From assembly GCA_900548205.1 (NCBI GenBank), contig URJS01000014.1, positions 1 to 34,153 of the forward strand: a stretch of 34,153 bases of DNA. Reading direction: 5' to 3'. Both the position numbers and the translations under genes were made by a program. Under the pieces are notes generated by a model, which had not been told where the DNA came from, searched no databases, and worked only from the letters and a program-made list of their open reading frames with translations. This stretch comes from an uncultured Roseburia sp. (lineage in GTDB: Bacteria; Bacillota; Clostridia; Lachnospirales; Lachnospiraceae). This document shows positions 23,714-30,890 of the stretch, in pieces. The first letter of the stretch is position 1, and the number at the start of each line of letters is the position of its first letter.

Positions 23714-24820
23714 ATGGAAACAATGCGTGAATTATACGAGCGGGTGCGCAGACAGGAGCAGGAGCGGGGAAGAAGCTTTCCCGACTGGGAGGATGACGGT
23801 GAGATGGACTGTCTGCTCCATCCCTCGAGTACTAGGGAGAAGGTCTCTATGGCGGTGGATCGGGAGTGGCAGATGCAAAAGCTCAGTGCGGATGCGCTTG
23901 CCGTGGCAAATGAGCTAAAGCAGGGAAAGAAAAAGCTGTATGCGCTGATCGCTCCTGCATTTATGGGACAGTTTGGCGATGAGGTTACGCCGGGAAAGGT
24001 GCGTGCAGCATTAAAGGCAGTTGGATTTACCGGAATGGTGGAGGTCGCGGTATTTGCAGATATTCTTACCTTAAAGGAAGCGCTGGAATTTGATGCGCAT
24101 ATCAAAAGTGCAGAGGACTTTCAGCTTACAAGCTGCTGCTGTCCGGTCTGGATCACGATGATACGCGATGTATTTCGGGAATATATGCCGCATGTGCCGG
24201 GTGCAGTATCTCCAATGATCGCTGCCGGGCGTGCGACAAAAAAGATACATCCCGATGCGGTGACGGTTTTTCTTGGTCCTTGTATGGCAAAGAAAAAGGA
24301 AGCAAAGGAGCCGGACATTGCGGATGCAGTCGATCATGTGCTGACCTTTCAGGAGGTAGGCGCACTGTTTGAGGCTGCCGGCGTCCGACCGGAGGAAATG
24401 ACGGAAGACGATAAGGAGCATTCCTCGGCTGCCGGACGTATCTATGCAAGAACCGGGGGCGTCAGTGAGGCGGTAAAGCGGACGGTTGCACAGCTTCATC
24501 CTGCGCGTGCGATCGCCGTTGTTCCAAAGCAGGCGGACGGTGTGAAGGCATGCCGCGAGATGATCGAGCAGATCAAGAGCGGGGCAATGGATGCAAATTT
24601 CTATGAGGGAATGGCATGTCAGGGAGGCTGTGTCGGAGGACCAAAATCACTGTGCGGTGCAGAGAGCGGGCGGGAGCGTGTCAACCGCTACGGGGAGGAG
24701 GCAGTTTATCAGACGCCTTTGGAGAACCCGTATGTGCTTGCGCTGATCGAGAAGCTCGGATTTTATACGGTCGATGATTTCCTGAAAAAAAGCGACATTT
24801 TAACGCGCGATTTTTCATAG
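23714..24820 (+). CDS. Stand-alone [FeFe]-hydrogenase H-domain protein
   Basis: The 368-residue protein consists almost only of the catalytic H-domain and lacks the N-terminal ferredoxin domains of electron-accepting hydrogenases. The H-cluster motifs are L1 TSCCCPVW (with an extra cysteine), L2 LGPCMAKKKEA (Gly where many enzymes have Met) and L3 EGMACQGGCVGGP. All four cluster cysteines are present. The TSCCCP form is one I associate with group B enzymes of Clostridium rather than group A. It lacks PAS or sensory domains. The start at 23714 lies 7 bases after AGGTGG; an ATG at 23708 is too close to that site. No maturase genes (hydE, hydF, hydG) are in the window. The electron partner is unknown. 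Confidence 0.85.
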   Translation: METMRELYERVRRQEQERGRSFPDWEDDGEMDCLLHPSSTREKVSMAVDREWQMQKLSADALAVANELKQGKKKLYALIAPAFMGQFGDEVTPGKVRAALKAVGFTGMVEVAVFADILTLKEALEFDAHIKSAEDFQLTSCCCPVWITMIRDVFREYMPHVPGAVSPMIAAGRATKKIHPDAVTVFLGPCMAKKKEAKEPDIADAVDHVLTFQEVGALFEAAGVRPEEMTEDDKEHSSAAGRIYARTGGVSEAVKRTVAQLHPARAIAVVPKQADGVKACREMIEQIKSGAMDANFYEGMACQGGCVGGPKSLCGAESGRERVNRYGEEAVYQTPLENPYVLALIEKLGFYTVDDFLKKSDILTRDFS

Positions 24821-24907
24821 GAGCATGGAATGGAAAGAGGACTGCCGACCGCGGATTTCGCGGCAGCAGCCCGAACGTGAGCATTTGGATGAGAAAGGGA
24901 GAAGATC

Positions 24908-26326
24908 ATGCTGCCACAGGATTTTTTGGACAGAATGAGGGAAATGTTAGGAGAGGAATATCCGGCTTTTTTGGAAAGCTGTCAGGCAGAGCGCAAGCAG
25001 GCGCTGCGGATCAATTCCTTAAAGGTAGGACGTGAGGAATTTCTTGAGGAAGCTTCATGGAAGCTTTCCCCTGTGCCGTGGGCAGATAACGGTTTTTATT
25101 ATGAAAAGGACGCAGCGCCGGGCAGACATCCGTATCATGATGCAGGTCTTTATTATGTGCAGGAGCCAAGCGCGATGGCGCCTGCGGAATATTTGATGCG
25201 TCCGCTGTGGGAAAAGGAGGAAGCGGAGGCGGAGCGTGTGCTGGATCTATGTGCGGCGCCTGGCGGAAAGAGCACGCAGCTTGCCGCGGCGATGCATGGC
25301 AGAGGCATACTGATCTGCAACGAGATACATCCGGCGCGGGCAAAGATCTTATCGGAAAATATCGAGCGGATGGGCGTGCGGAACGCGCTTGTTGCAAATG
25401 AGACGCCAAAGCGCTTAGCGGAGAGGTTTCCGTCTTATTTTACAAGGATCCTTGTAGATGCACCGTGCTCCGGCGAGGGGATGTTTCGTAAGAATCAGGA
25501 GGCGTGCGGCGAATGGAGCTTAGAAAACGTTGCCTCCTGCGCAAAGCGGCAGGATGAAATCTTAGACTGTGCAGCCGAAATGCTCGCACCGGGCGGGAGA
25601 CTGGTATATTCGACCTGCACGTTTGCACCGGAGGAGAATGAGGGAAGCATCAGCCGTTTTCTGCTGCGCCATCCGGAATTTGAGATTGAGCGGGCGGAGC
25701 TTTGTGGGGGGATGTGTGCGGGCGTGCCGGAATGGGGCGCAGAGCCTCTGCCGGAATTAGCGCGCACGATCCGGCTCTGGCCGCATAAGATAGAGGGAGA
25801 GGGACATTATCTGGCAGTCCTGCGCCGTCCGGCAAACGATGCATGTAAAGAGCCTTATCGGATGCGCCGGGAAATCGTAGAGTACGCGGGAAGAAGGAGC
25901 GAGAGTCCTTGCATGGAATATGAAGCCTTTGTGAGAGAGACGCTCAAGGGAGAGGCGGCGGAGCAGCTTTTGGAGCGGTATTTCAGATTTGGAGATCAGC
26001 TTTATCAGGCTTTTTTGGGGATGCCGCCGATTGAGGGCTTAAAGGTGCTGCGGCCGGGGCTTCATCTTGGAACAGTCAAAAAAAACAGGTTTGAGCCAGC
26101 GCACGCCCTTGCGCTTGCGCTGACAGAGGCGCAGGTGCGTTCTACGGTCAACCTGAAAGCAGACAGTAAGGAGCTTTTGGGCTATTTAAGGGGAGAGACG
26201 TTTCCGTTTTGCGGGGAGAACGGCTGGTATCTGGTGCTTGCAGACGGCTACAGCATTGGCTGGGGAAAGCTTGCGGGCGGGATTATGAAGAATCATTATC
26301 CAAAAGGTCTTAGACGTCAAGGGTAG
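24908..26326 (+). CDS. rsmF: RsmF-type rRNA cytosine-C5 methyltransferase
   Basis: The 472-residue protein belongs to the NOL1/NOP2/Sun (RsmB/RsmF) m5C methyltransferases. The AdoMet-binding motif is VLDLCAAPGGKSTQLA. The two catalytic cysteine motifs are VDAPCSGEGMFRK and VYSTCTFAPEENE. Length and the C-terminal part after the catalytic domain match E. coli RsmF (479 residues), with a middle domain and a PUA-like end around WYLVLADGYSIGWGKL. Such enzymes methylate a cytosine in 16S rRNA; the exact site in this organism is not deducible. It starts 87 bases after the hydrogenase gene behind GGGAGAAG, and the YhhN gene follows after 11 bases. Confidence 0.88.
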   Translation: MLPQDFLDRMREMLGEEYPAFLESCQAERKQALRINSLKVGREEFLEEASWKLSPVPWADNGFYYEKDAAPGRHPYHDAGLYYVQEPSAMAPAEYLMRPLWEKEEAEAERVLDLCAAPGGKSTQLAAAMHGRGILICNEIHPARAKILSENIERMGVRNALVANETPKRLAERFPSYFTRILVDAPCSGEGMFRKNQEACGEWSLENVASCAKRQDEILDCAAEMLAPGGRLVYSTCTFAPEENEGSISRFLLRHPEFEIERAELCGGMCAGVPEWGAEPLPELARTIRLWPHKIEGEGHYLAVLRRPANDACKEPYRMRREIVEYAGRRSESPCMEYEAFVRETLKGEAAEQLLERYFRFGDQLYQAFLGMPPIEGLKVLRPGLHLGTVKKNRFEPAHALALALTEAQVRSTVNLKADSKELLGYLRGETFPFCGENGWYLVLADGYSIGWGKLAGGIMKNHYPKGLRRQG

Positions 26327-26337
26327 GGGGCGATGTA

Positions 26338-27003
26338 ATGTTTTGGGGGATGCTTGTCATATACAGTGTTGTTTTTGCCGCACTTGTAGCAGTTGTATGC
26401 GGCAGGGAGGAAAGCAGCTATTACATAGGAGCAAAAATATTAAACAGTCTTGCCTTTTTGGCAGTCTTTGCATTTGCGGTAGTGCAGTCGGGAAAAAGAG
26501 AGGCATTGCCGCAGATGCTTCCGGCGTTTCTCTGTTGCTTCGCAGGGGATATTTTTATGGCGCTCTATAACAGGAGCAGGAGGAAGCGGTATTTTCTGGC
26601 TGGGCTTTTTGTATTCCTCATCGGTCATCTGTGCTTTGTAGGGTGGCTTTGCGGGATGCAGACGCTTACCTGGGGCGATTCGCTGGCTGCGCTTTGCGCG
26701 GTGGCGGGCGCGTATGGGCTTTGTCTGCTTCCGGGTATGAAAACAGGCAGATTAAAGCCCTTTATTTTGATCTATGCGTTTTTTGTCGCGCTGTTCTTTT
26801 TTAAGGGGCTGCGGCTTGCATTGGCTTTTCCGCTTCCGTCCAACTGCTTTGCGGCAGTGGGGAGCGCGCTGTTTTTTGTGTCCGATATTTCAATTTTATT
26901 TTTATATTTTTGGAAGAAAAAAAGTACGGCGGTGCATCTGTTTAATCTTGGAACCTATTACTATGGAATGTTTTTCCTTGCCTCCTGTCTTTTGTTTGAA
27001 TGA
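26338..27003 (+). CDS. YhhN-family membrane protein (lysoplasmalogenase-like)
   Basis: The 221-residue polytopic membrane protein has about seven or eight hydrophobic helices. Family motifs of the YhhN/TMEM86 group are visible in LCCFAGDIFMALYN, LFVFLIGHLCFVGWL, VGSALFFVSDISILFLYF and NLGTYYYGMFFLASCLL. Animal members hydrolyse the vinyl-ether bond of lysoplasmalogens. Many anaerobic clostridia make plasmalogens, so a lipid-related role is plausible, but bacterial substrates are mostly unproven. It starts 11 bases after the rsmF stop and is probably co-transcribed with it. Confidence 0.8.
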   Translation: MFWGMLVIYSVVFAALVAVVCGREESSYYIGAKILNSLAFLAVFAFAVVQSGKREALPQMLPAFLCCFAGDIFMALYNRSRRKRYFLAGLFVFLIGHLCFVGWLCGMQTLTWGDSLAALCAVAGAYGLCLLPGMKTGRLKPFILIYAFFVALFFFKGLRLALAFPLPSNCFAAVGSALFFVSDISILFLYFWKKKSTAVHLFNLGTYYYGMFFLASCLLFE

Positions 27004-27040
27004 TTTTTTGATGGTTTTGCGGGAAATTTCAAAAAGCTGC

Positions 27041-27068
27041 TTGGAAAATTGGGAAAATATGGTATACT
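27041..27068 (+). promoter_or_regulatory. Sigma-A promoter of the hybrid kinase gene
   Basis: TTGGAA (27041-27046) and TATACT (27063-27068) are separated by 16 bases. The set lies about 40 bases upstream of the kinase start and directly after the end of the YhhN gene. Confidence 0.5.
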
Positions 27069-27110
27069 GATTAGTACTTTAGTTTTAGTTTTTTGATGGG
27101 AGCCGGCGGA

Positions 27111-28733
27111 ATGGAGAGACAGATAACAAACAAGGAGCAGGAAATTTTAAAAAATGTGATCAAAGAGGAGCTGGATTTCATTACCTATGTAGATGTCAAT
27201 ACAGGCATCTGCCATGTGATCGTTACGAATCCGGCTGCGGAGGTCATGCCGCCGGACGGATATGATTATGAGACGGTGAACCGGCGGTCGATACCCGTGT
27301 TTGTGCATCCGGAGGATCGGGAGGATTGCGAGCAAAAGCTCACACTCTCTTATGTGAGGGAGGAGCTTTCCAAAAAGCCGTATATGACAGTTGTCTACCG
27401 GCTGCTGTGCAAGGACTGTTACCGCTATAAGGAGCTTCATCTTAGCTACCATGAAGCGGACCAGAATACGGTTGTGATCGTCCGCAGAGACATCACGGAC
27501 AGTCTGCTGGAGAGCCAGAGACAGAAGGAGGCGCTGCAGAACGCACTGTGTGAGGCGCGCCGGAGCAATGAGGAGAAAAATGAGCTTTTGGAGCGGATCA
27601 GTCATGAGATCCGCATTCCGATGAATTCGATTCTTGGGCTTTCCCATCTTGCGAGCGAGCATGCAGGGGATCAAAGGCTGGTGCAGGAAAATCTGGCAAA
27701 GCTGGATGCTTCTGCACGTTTTTTACTTTTGCTGTTTGACGATATTTTAAACTTGTCACAGCTGGAGAGCGGAAAGACGGTATGGTCAGGGGAGGCTGCA
27801 TGGCTGGATGATTTTTTTGAGGAGCTCTGTCAGGAGGTGGCAGGGGAGGCAAAGAAAAAGGATGTTGGCTTTTCCGTGGAAAAGCGCGGTGATTTTCGTG
27901 TAAGCTGCGTATTTGATCAAAAAAAGCTTTATCGTGCCATTTTCAATATTCTGGATAATGCAGTCAAATTTACACAGCCGGAGGGCTGCGTCACGTTTGT
28001 TGCAGAGAAGCTGCGGGAGAGCGAGACAGAGGTTTTGCTCCGGCTGGAGATCAGGGACAACGGCAAGGGGATGGACGATAAATTTTTGCCTCACATGTTT
28101 GAACCGTTTGCACAGGAGGATGAGGGAAGCACGACGCTAAACGGCGGAAGCGGGCTTGGACTTGCGATCTCCAAGTGTATCATCGAGGGCATGGGCGGGC
28201 AGCTTGACGCTTACAGCAAGAAGGGACAGGGAACGACGCTTATTGCTTCGTTTGCCTTAAAAAGAGAAAGGATGACTGCATCCGTTAAGAAGGAGGAGGT
28301 CTATGAGGAGACGGAGTATGACTTTTCCGGAAAGAGAGCGCTCCTTGCCGAGGATAATGAGATCAATATCGAGATTACGAGAAATTTGCTGGGCTATAAG
28401 AAGATGATGCTTGAGGTGGCAAGAAACGGCAAGGAATGCGTGGAGCTTTATCTTAGGAATCCTCCGGATTATTACGACATTGTGCTGATGGATATTCGGA
28501 TGCCGGTCATGGACGGTCTTAAGGCGGCGGGAAAAATCCGCAGGAGCGGCAGAGAAGACAGCTTAAAGATTCCGATCGTGGCGATGACGGCGAATGTGTT
28601 TGAGGCGGATGTGAAAAAGTCGCAGGAGGTGGGGATGGATGCATATCTGACGAAGCCTCTGGAGGTTGGAGAAATGTATCGGATTTTGGACAGGCTGCTG
28701 CGCGGGCACCTGTCGAAAAATGTTGAAAAATGA
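27111..28733 (+). CDS. Hybrid sensor histidine kinase (PAS-like, HisKA, HATPase, REC)
   Basis: The 540-residue cytosolic kinase has four parts. An N-terminal sensor of about 130 residues has a PAS-like pattern and ends VVIVRRDITD. HisKA carries the phospho-accepting His165 in ERISHEIRIPMNSILG, after a coiled-coil linker. HATPase_c has the N-box FNILDNAVKFTQPEG and G-boxes DNGKGMDD and GGSGLGLAI. A C-terminal receiver has ALLAEDNEIN, the acceptor aspartate in VLMDIRMPVMDG and the lysine in YLTKPLE. No transmembrane segment is seen. The start at 27111 follows GGGAG by 8 bases; earlier in-frame ATG and TTG codons lack a site. The next gene encodes a degenerate relative, so the two may act together. 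Confidence 0.92.
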   Translation: MERQITNKEQEILKNVIKEELDFITYVDVNTGICHVIVTNPAAEVMPPDGYDYETVNRRSIPVFVHPEDREDCEQKLTLSYVREELSKKPYMTVVYRLLCKDCYRYKELHLSYHEADQNTVVIVRRDITDSLLESQRQKEALQNALCEARRSNEEKNELLERISHEIRIPMNSILGLSHLASEHAGDQRLVQENLAKLDASARFLLLLFDDILNLSQLESGKTVWSGEAAWLDDFFEELCQEVAGEAKKKDVGFSVEKRGDFRVSCVFDQKKLYRAIFNILDNAVKFTQPEGCVTFVAEKLRESETEVLLRLEIRDNGKGMDDKFLPHMFEPFAQEDEGSTTLNGGSGLGLAISKCIIEGMGGQLDAYSKKGQGTTLIASFALKRERMTASVKKEEVYEETEYDFSGKRALLAEDNEINIEITRNLLGYKKMMLEVARNGKECVELYLRNPPDYYDIVLMDIRMPVMDGLKAAGKIRRSGREDSLKIPIVAMTANVFEADVKKSQEVGMDAYLTKPLEVGEMYRILDRLLRGHLSKNVEK

Positions 28734-28786
28734 AAATAAAAGGAAAAAGAATCAAAAATGGCAGATGTTTTTTCCACAAAGTAAGA

Positions 28787-28804
28787 AGTATTCGGTATAA
28801 TACT
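28787..28804 (+). promoter_or_regulatory. -10 box within an inverted repeat upstream of the pseudo-hybrid gene
   Basis: A perfect TATAAT (28796-28801) overlaps the inverted repeat AGTATT-N6-AATACT. A weak -35 (TTCCAC, 28772-28777) lies 18 bases upstream. It gives the second signalling gene its own promoter and possibly an operator. Confidence 0.45.
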
Positions 28805-28823
28805 CTTAACTAGGAGGTAACAT

Positions 28824-30251
28824 ATGCAGGAAAATTTGGTGATGCTCATCGTGGATGATGCCGAGGTAAACCGGGCATCATTTCAAGCAATGTTTATGGA
28901 TGAATATAAGATTCTGACTGCAAAGGACGGACATGAGGCGATGCGTCTTTTGCATCAGAAGAAGATAGATGTTGTCATTTTAGATATATTTATGCCGGAC
29001 TTAAGCGGCGCACAGGTGTTGGAAAGGATGCGTGCGGATTATGCGCTGTGTGATATTCCGGTGATCGTAAAGACTGCGATTGATGAAAATATGGAGCTTG
29101 AGATGCTCGAAAAGGGAGCAGATGATTTTATTTTTTCGCCCTGCGAGCCGGCGATCATAAAGAACCGGGTGCGCAATATCGTACAAAAATATGTTTTGCG
29201 CCGGACTATCCTGCAAAAACAGATCAAGGAAGAACAGCATGTCAGCAGAGTGCGCGAGCGGTTTGTTACGCGCATGGCAAGAATGATGAAAAAGGATCTT
29301 ACAAAGCTGCAGGCTTTGTGCAGCACAGAAAGCGGGGAGGCGCGCATGGATGAGATCGCTTCATGCGCCTCACATTTGCTGACTGTCGTGGAGGACGTGC
29401 TGGAGCAAGCGGAATGGGAGCAGGAGGAGCAGCGCATTCATCCTTTTTTCTTCCGCATGGACCAGATCACCGGAGAGATAAAGGATAAGTATTCCGCTCT
29501 CTGTGAGGAAAAGAATATAGAATTTATTGTGGAGGAATCTCAGATTCGGTACAATGACCTTTTCGGAGACGGAAAGCGTCTTGGGCAAAGCTGGTGCAGT
29601 ATACTCAAAAAGGTGTACGATCAGACGCCTTCCGGCGGATGTATCCGGACATGCTGGCGTCAGAGAAAGACGTCAAAGGACCGTGTGGAATTAAAAGTTA
29701 TTGTAGAGGGAAATATGGATCCGGAGGATGGGTATCCGATCGCAAAAAGTATGGTGGAGCTGCTTCATGGCTCTATGACTTTTGAGGAGAAGGGAGACAA
29801 TATGATTTGCGCGATCACAGTGCCGCTGCGGGTCGGACATGAGCCGTGGGTGCGGGGAAGGAGGCTGGGAGAGCTGCGGGCTCTGATCGTGGATGATAAT
29901 GAGGTGACAAGACAGCGCCATGCCATGATAATTTCCCGCCTGGGCATTGCCTGCGATCGGGCGGTAAGCGGAGCGGAGGCGCTCCATATGCTGGAGGGAA
30001 AATATATGGGCGGAGAGGCGTATGATATTTGTTTTATCAACTGGTATATGCGCGGTGCAAAGACGACAATCCGGGAGATCCGCCGGCTGTTCTCCAGAGA
30101 GCATATGCTGATCATCTGCTCGACTGCGGAGCGCGGGAAGCTTTCTAAGGAAATGAAGGCGGCGGGCGTCGATCATATTGCAAACCGCCCGGTTTATCAG
30201 GAAGAGCTGTATCGTTTATTAAAGGAGGTCTGCATAGAAAACGGGGTATAA
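28824..30251 (+). CDS. Degenerate REC-pseudokinase-REC signalling protein
   Basis: The 475-residue protein has the outline of a hybrid kinase but has lost key residues. REC1 (about 1-120) keeps LIVDDAE, Asp54 and Thr84, but the conserved lysine is Ser105 (FSPCEP). In the kinase-like middle, the usual histidine position is Arg153 (TRMARMMKKDLTKL). The ATPase N-box and glycine boxes are unrecognisable. REC2 (about 355-470) keeps LIVDDNEV, but the acceptor aspartate is Asn406 (ICFINWYMRG) and the lysine is Arg455 (ANRP). Transfer of phosphate is therefore unlikely, except perhaps onto Asp54. It probably works as a scaffold or competitive partner of the intact kinase upstream. The start follows AGGAGGT. 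Confidence 0.85.
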   Translation: MQENLVMLIVDDAEVNRASFQAMFMDEYKILTAKDGHEAMRLLHQKKIDVVILDIFMPDLSGAQVLERMRADYALCDIPVIVKTAIDENMELEMLEKGADDFIFSPCEPAIIKNRVRNIVQKYVLRRTILQKQIKEEQHVSRVRERFVTRMARMMKKDLTKLQALCSTESGEARMDEIASCASHLLTVVEDVLEQAEWEQEEQRIHPFFFRMDQITGEIKDKYSALCEEKNIEFIVEESQIRYNDLFGDGKRLGQSWCSILKKVYDQTPSGGCIRTCWRQRKTSKDRVELKVIVEGNMDPEDGYPIAKSMVELLHGSMTFEEKGDNMICAITVPLRVGHEPWVRGRRLGELRALIVDDNEVTRQRHAMIISRLGIACDRAVSGAEALHMLEGKYMGGEAYDICFINWYMRGAKTTIREIRRLFSREHMLIICSTAERGKLSKEMKAAGVDHIANRPVYQEELYRLLKEVCIENGV

Positions 30252-30312
30252 AGCAGAGAAAAGCGCGCACACTATGTCTGTACCAATGAAACAGACAGGG
30301 AGGTGGAGCGAT

Positions 30313-30495
30313 ATGAGTCAGTTATCGGAGAAGGAGTTATCGGCATTAAACGACCTTTTGACAGAGGAGGAGCTTTTGATCAAGAAATTTAAGATGTTGG
30401 CGGAGCACACGGAGGATGCACAGATCAGTGCGAAGTTCACGGAAATTTCAAACAAGCATCAGGGACATTTTAACGCCCTGTATGCGCAGCTCTAA
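30313..30495 (+). CDS. Small helical protein, ferritin-like/CotF-associated
   Basis: The 60-residue protein, MSQLSEKELSALNDLLTEEE onward, is predicted to be two amphipathic helices. It ends in a HQGHFNALYAQL segment typical of short CotF/ferritin-like helical-hairpin proteins. The start at 30313 follows a GGGAGGTGG site; a frame-open extension to 30274 lacks one. It sits 12 bases before a CotF-like gene and is surely co-transcribed with it. A spore-coat role is inferred from that neighbour. The family is not certain. Confidence 0.7.
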   Translation: MSQLSEKELSALNDLLTEEELLIKKFKMLAEHTEDAQISAKFTEISNKHQGHFNALYAQL

Positions 30496-30507
30496 AGAAG
30501 GGAGAAT

Positions 30508-30786
30508 ATGGCGATGACACAGCAGATTTATACGGATAAGGAAATTCTGGCAGATGCGCTGACAGCAGAAAAGACTGCAACAAACAATTACAACACATTT
30601 GCAAATGAATGTGTACACAGCAGCGTGCGTGATGCGATCAAGCATTGTCTGGAGCAGGAGCACAGCATTCAGGAGGATGTTTTTAATCTGATGCATGAGC
30701 GCGGCTATTATCCGACGCCGGAGGCAGACATGGCGAAGGTGCAGAGTGCAAAGCAGAAGTTTTCGCAGTGTGTGAAGACGGTGTAG
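30508..30786 (+). CDS. CotF-like spore coat protein
   Basis: The 92-residue protein resembles the CotF spore-coat family: MTQQIYTDKEILADALTAEK, then NTFANECVHSSVRDAIKHCL, and a closing MHERGYYPTPEADMAKV. The fold is a ferritin-like helical bundle. The start may be 30514 (MTQQIY), since GGGAG is only 3 bases from the ATG at 30508 but 9 from the second. A strong terminator follows at 30810. In sporulating Clostridia such proteins are often made late in the mother cell; no sigma-K-type promoter could be fixed here. Confidence 0.8.
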   Translation: MAMTQQIYTDKEILADALTAEKTATNNYNTFANECVHSSVRDAIKHCLEQEHSIQEDVFNLMHERGYYPTPEADMAKVQSAKQKFSQCVKTV

Positions 30787-30809
30787 GAAAAAGAATAAGC
30801 GATGAGAAG

Positions 30810-30843
30810 CCCCGGATGCCAGAATGCGGCGTCCGGGGTTTTG
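30810..30843 (+). terminator. Rho-independent terminator of the coat-protein operon
   Basis: CCCCGGATGCC (30810-30820) and GGCGTCCGGGG (30828-30838) form an 11-bp stem, with one wobble pair and a 7-base loop, followed by TTTTG. It lies 24 bases after the CotF-like stop and directly abuts the dispersed repeat. Confidence 0.85.
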
Positions 30844-30884
30844 TTGACATAAGAGTGGCTCGCGAAGCGTGTCGCTTGTTGTTT
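30844..30884 (+). repeat. 41-base dispersed hairpin repeat, copy B
   Basis: This copy matches 4117-4157 at 37 of 41 positions, with the same length and ends. It lies between the terminator of the coat operon and the 3' end of hcp (stop at 30891). One pair of the shared stem changes from a mismatch in copy A to a G-T wobble here. Confidence 0.7.
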
Positions 30885-30890
30885 GCTCCT

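Noticed and set aside
24850..24875. GC-rich hairpin between the hydrogenase and rsmF genes as a terminator
   Set aside because: Two competing short stems are possible and no T-tract follows.
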